A stretch of 62,107 bases of DNA, from contig JAUNNH010000014.1 of NCBI GenBank assembly GCA_030531505.1, forward strand, positions 1 through 62,107, in the 5' to 3' direction. Shown here piece after piece: positions 60,561 to 62,107 of this stretch. The stretch is from Eubacteriales bacterium (GTDB taxonomy: Bacteria > Bacillota > Clostridia > Oscillospirales > Oscillospiraceae). A program made the translations under genes and the position numbers. The notes below the pieces were generated by a model that saw nothing but the letters and a program-made list of their open reading frames with translations, ran no database searches and was not told where the DNA came from. The stretch's first letter is position 1, and each line of letters starts with the position of its first letter.

Positions 60561-61661
60561 TCAGCGGAACAGGAAGGCGTCGGGGATCGGACGCGCGATG
60601 CCGTTGGCCGAAGAACAGCTGTTCACATAGGCTCCGTTATACCACATCGTCGTGGAAGATCCGCCGTCGAGATTCATCGCATTGACAGCGCCGTATTCCA
60701 GCATAACATCCTGTACATCGCGATAGGTCGCGCCATAGCTGTGCACCTGGCGCCCGTCGATGACCAGCATCAGGATGCATCCATCGCTGCGCTGTCCAAT
60801 CGCGGTACGCGGGTTCAGGCCGCTTGGGATCCAGGAAATATCGACAGGAGCCCCGTTCGAAACGAGGACCGGGCCAAAGGAGACACAGCTCACGATACCC
60901 AATTCCTGAGCCTGTCCGGCTCCATACTCGCCGACGATCAGCAGGCCGTCCTCCGTGAGACCCGCGATCATGTTGACGTCATAACCGTAGTTGATCACCT
61001 GGCCGTTGATGATCGTAAGGCCCTCCGGCGTATTACCGTCACCACCGCCGTTATTATCCAGGAACGCGCCGGCGTTGATACCGCCCAGAGCGTTGTTCTC
61101 CATGCATTGTTCAGCAAGCGGGAGCGCCATGGTGCCTCGGCTGACGAAAACTCGTTTGGGATCCAGCACCTTGATCATATAGCCGATATAGCCGTTTCCG
61201 GTGACTTTTTCCAGGATGATGCCGTCACCGTCCTCGTCATAATCGCCGTACTCATTGAGCTGAGGCCCGTCACTGGTCTCCTCTTCGACCTCCGCGTCCT
61301 TGGCTTTGATCGTAATGAGACTCGGGTCAAAGACCGTATCGATTTTCTGACGCTGCAGGGACTGGAGTTCCTTCACTTCGTCTGCAGACATAAAAATATT
61401 AGGGATCCAACGAAAACGGCGGGTCTCCAGGAAGGTCATGCAGAAGAACTCTTTCAAAGCCGGAGACGGGCCTTTTACGAAAACATACTCCACACCGAGT
61501 CCGGCAATACCGAACATGATCACGGTCGCAACCAGAAAGCCGACGATACGGTCGACCGCACGGGCAGTCGTCCGCCGCTTGCTTTTCTTGAGACGCTTAC
61601 GCTCCTGTTTACCCAACTCCTCGTTGGAGAGCTGAACGGATTCTTTATCTTCAATCTTCAC
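60561..61661 (-). CDS. Phosphodiester glycosidase (NAGPA)-domain membrane protein
   Basis: 366 residues from a GTG at 61661 after AAGGTG. Cytoplasmic basic N-terminus, a membrane segment (about 38-58), and a NAGPA domain (about 165-366): ALGGINAGAFLDNN, SFGPVLVSNG, PRTAIGQRSDGCILMLVIDG (in parts) and NLDGGSSTTMWYNG. This fold removes GlcNAc-1-phosphate-type caps or trims phosphodiester-linked sugars on teichoic-like polymers. First gene of the four-gene glycan operon. Confidence 0.9.
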   Translation of the reverse strand: MKIEDKESVQLSNEELGKQERKRLKKSKRRTTARAVDRIVGFLVATVIMFGIAGLGVEYVFVKGPSPALKEFFCMTFLETRRFRWIPNIFMSADEVKELQSLQRQKIDTVFDPSLITIKAKDAEVEEETSDGPQLNEYGDYDEDGDGIILEKVTGNGYIGYMIKVLDPKRVFVSRGTMALPLAEQCMENNALGGINAGAFLDNNGGGDGNTPEGLTIINGQVINYGYDVNMIAGLTEDGLLIVGEYGAGQAQELGIVSCVSFGPVLVSNGAPVDISWIPSGLNPRTAIGQRSDGCILMLVIDGRQVHSYGATYRDVQDVMLEYGAVNAMNLDGGSSTTMWYNGAYVNSCSSANGIARPIPDAFLFR

Positions 61662-61716
61662 GGTGACACCTTCGCTTTGATGAATTCAAGGGCGCAAAAA
61701 CCCATAGATAGAAAGT

Positions 61717-61745
61717 ATTTTATCATACACAGCATCTATTGACAA
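61717..61745 (-). promoter_or_regulatory. Sigma-A-type promoter of the surface-glycan operon
   Basis: Minus strand TTGTCA (61740-61745), 17-bp spacer, TAAAAT (61717-61722). Confidence 0.7.
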
Positions 61746-61790
61746 GGTTTTCTTCCTGATTTTTTCTTAAACGACCGGAATTCCCAACGC

Positions 61791-61825
61791 AAAAAAACGG
61801 TCCCGGCTTTATAGCCGGGACCGTT
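61791..61825 (-). terminator. Terminator of tuf
   Basis: Minus strand 13-bp stem (AACGGTCCCGGCT with complement) followed by seven T residues. Confidence 0.93.
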
Positions 61826-61847
61826 CTGTCATTGTTTTCGCGTAAGA

Positions 61848-62107
61848 TTACTCGTTGATGCCGATGACAACACCGGAACCGACGGTGCGGCCACCCTCAC
61901 GGATAGCGAAACGCAGGCCGTTCTCGATGGCGATCGGGGTGATCAGCTCGACGTCCATGTCGACGTTGTCGCCGGGCATGCACATCTCAACGCCCTCGGG
62001 CAGGGAGATGACGCCGGTCACGTCGGTGGTACGGAAGTAGAACTGGGGACGGTAGTTGTTGAAGAACGGGGTGTGACGGCCGCCCTCTTCCTTGGTCAGA
62101 ACGTAAA
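61848..62107 (-). CDS. tuf: Elongation factor Tu (5' end beyond window)
   Basis: The last 85 residues of EF-Tu, domain 3: [59 protein letters not shown] and the C-terminal [11 protein letters not shown]. It delivers aminoacyl-tRNA to the ribosome. The frame runs off the right edge of the window. Codon use is more biased than in the neighbours (CCG and GGC favoured), as expected for a highly expressed gene. Confidence 0.97.
   Translation of the reverse strand, partial: YVLTKEEGGRHTPFFNNYRPQFYFRTTDVTGVISLPEGVEMCMPGDNVDMDVELITPIAIENGLRFAIREGGRTVGSGVVIGINE

Overview
This window most likely comes from a strictly anaerobic, endospore-forming Clostridia (Bacillota), probably Oscillospiraceae/Ruminococcaceae-like. 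I infer this from the moderately high GC content, the spoIIGA-sigE pair and a SpoIVFB-type protease, the PolC-type replicase, FtsEX coupled to PcsB/EnvC-like M23 hydrolases, an oxygen-sensitive class III ribonucleotide reductase, Re-type citrate synthase, a tRNA-Trp T-box, and sigma-A promoters with 17-bp spacers. No rRNA, CRISPR array, transposase or phage gene is visible. Nearly all of it reads as chromosomal backbone.

Layout. 1-1448: lysS (3' end cut off) and greA with its own promoter. 1445-8442: a minus-strand cell-division operon of PucR-type regulator, ftsE, ftsX, two paralogous M23 murein hydrolases and an S41/PDZ protein that has lost both catalytic residues. 8529-9873: an RsuA-type pseudouridine synthase and a divergent DUF4830 protein. 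9879-23350: a long minus-strand operon of DMT transporter, pyrH, frr, uppS, AlkD-like protein, dxr, rseP, ispG, polC and a CotH-kinase lipoprotein. The AlkD-like gene sits where cdsA is usually found. 23389-24996: spoIIGA-sigE behind a 22-bp-spacer promoter. 24967-28052: MATE transporter, PrsW, Gx-type transporter and a NusG-II protein. 28119-29933: a four-LysM secreted protein. 30155-31510: phosphoesterase, a small Cys-rich protein and a lipoprotein. 31524-35728: nrdG-nrdD-trxB with NrdR boxes, where NrdD carries a fused redoxin domain. 35865-37640: Trp T-box and a TrpB2-type enzyme.

37652-42829: a glutamate-precursor operon (Re-citrate synthase, GntR regulator, aconitase, NAD-isocitrate dehydrogenase) with a palindromic operator over its promoter. 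42852-44426: dut and an alpha/beta hydrolase. 44472-48940: a 78-aa membrane protein with a SpoIVFB-like protease, two radical-SAM-associated proteins and a GT4 glycosyltransferase. 48940-50515: ECF sigma factor and anti-sigma factor. 50604-50895: tRNA-Ser(GCT) with a degenerate copy of its 3' end about 200 bp away. 50958-54385: an 818-aa adenosine-deaminase-like protein with a Rossmann-like C-terminal domain, cotranscribed with an EamA transporter. 54428-58198: a secreted calcium-loop-like protein and a membrane-anchored clostripain-family protease. 58246-61745: a surface-glycan operon. 61791-62107: the 3' end of tuf.

The most interesting items are the orphan adenosine-deaminase/Rossmann protein with its transporter, the S41 pseudoprotease in the FtsEX operon, the NrdD-redoxin fusion next to trxB, the spoIIG-like leaderless promoter, and two hairpins of the same unusual design that combine a terminator, a buried Shine-Dalgarno and an internal promoter.
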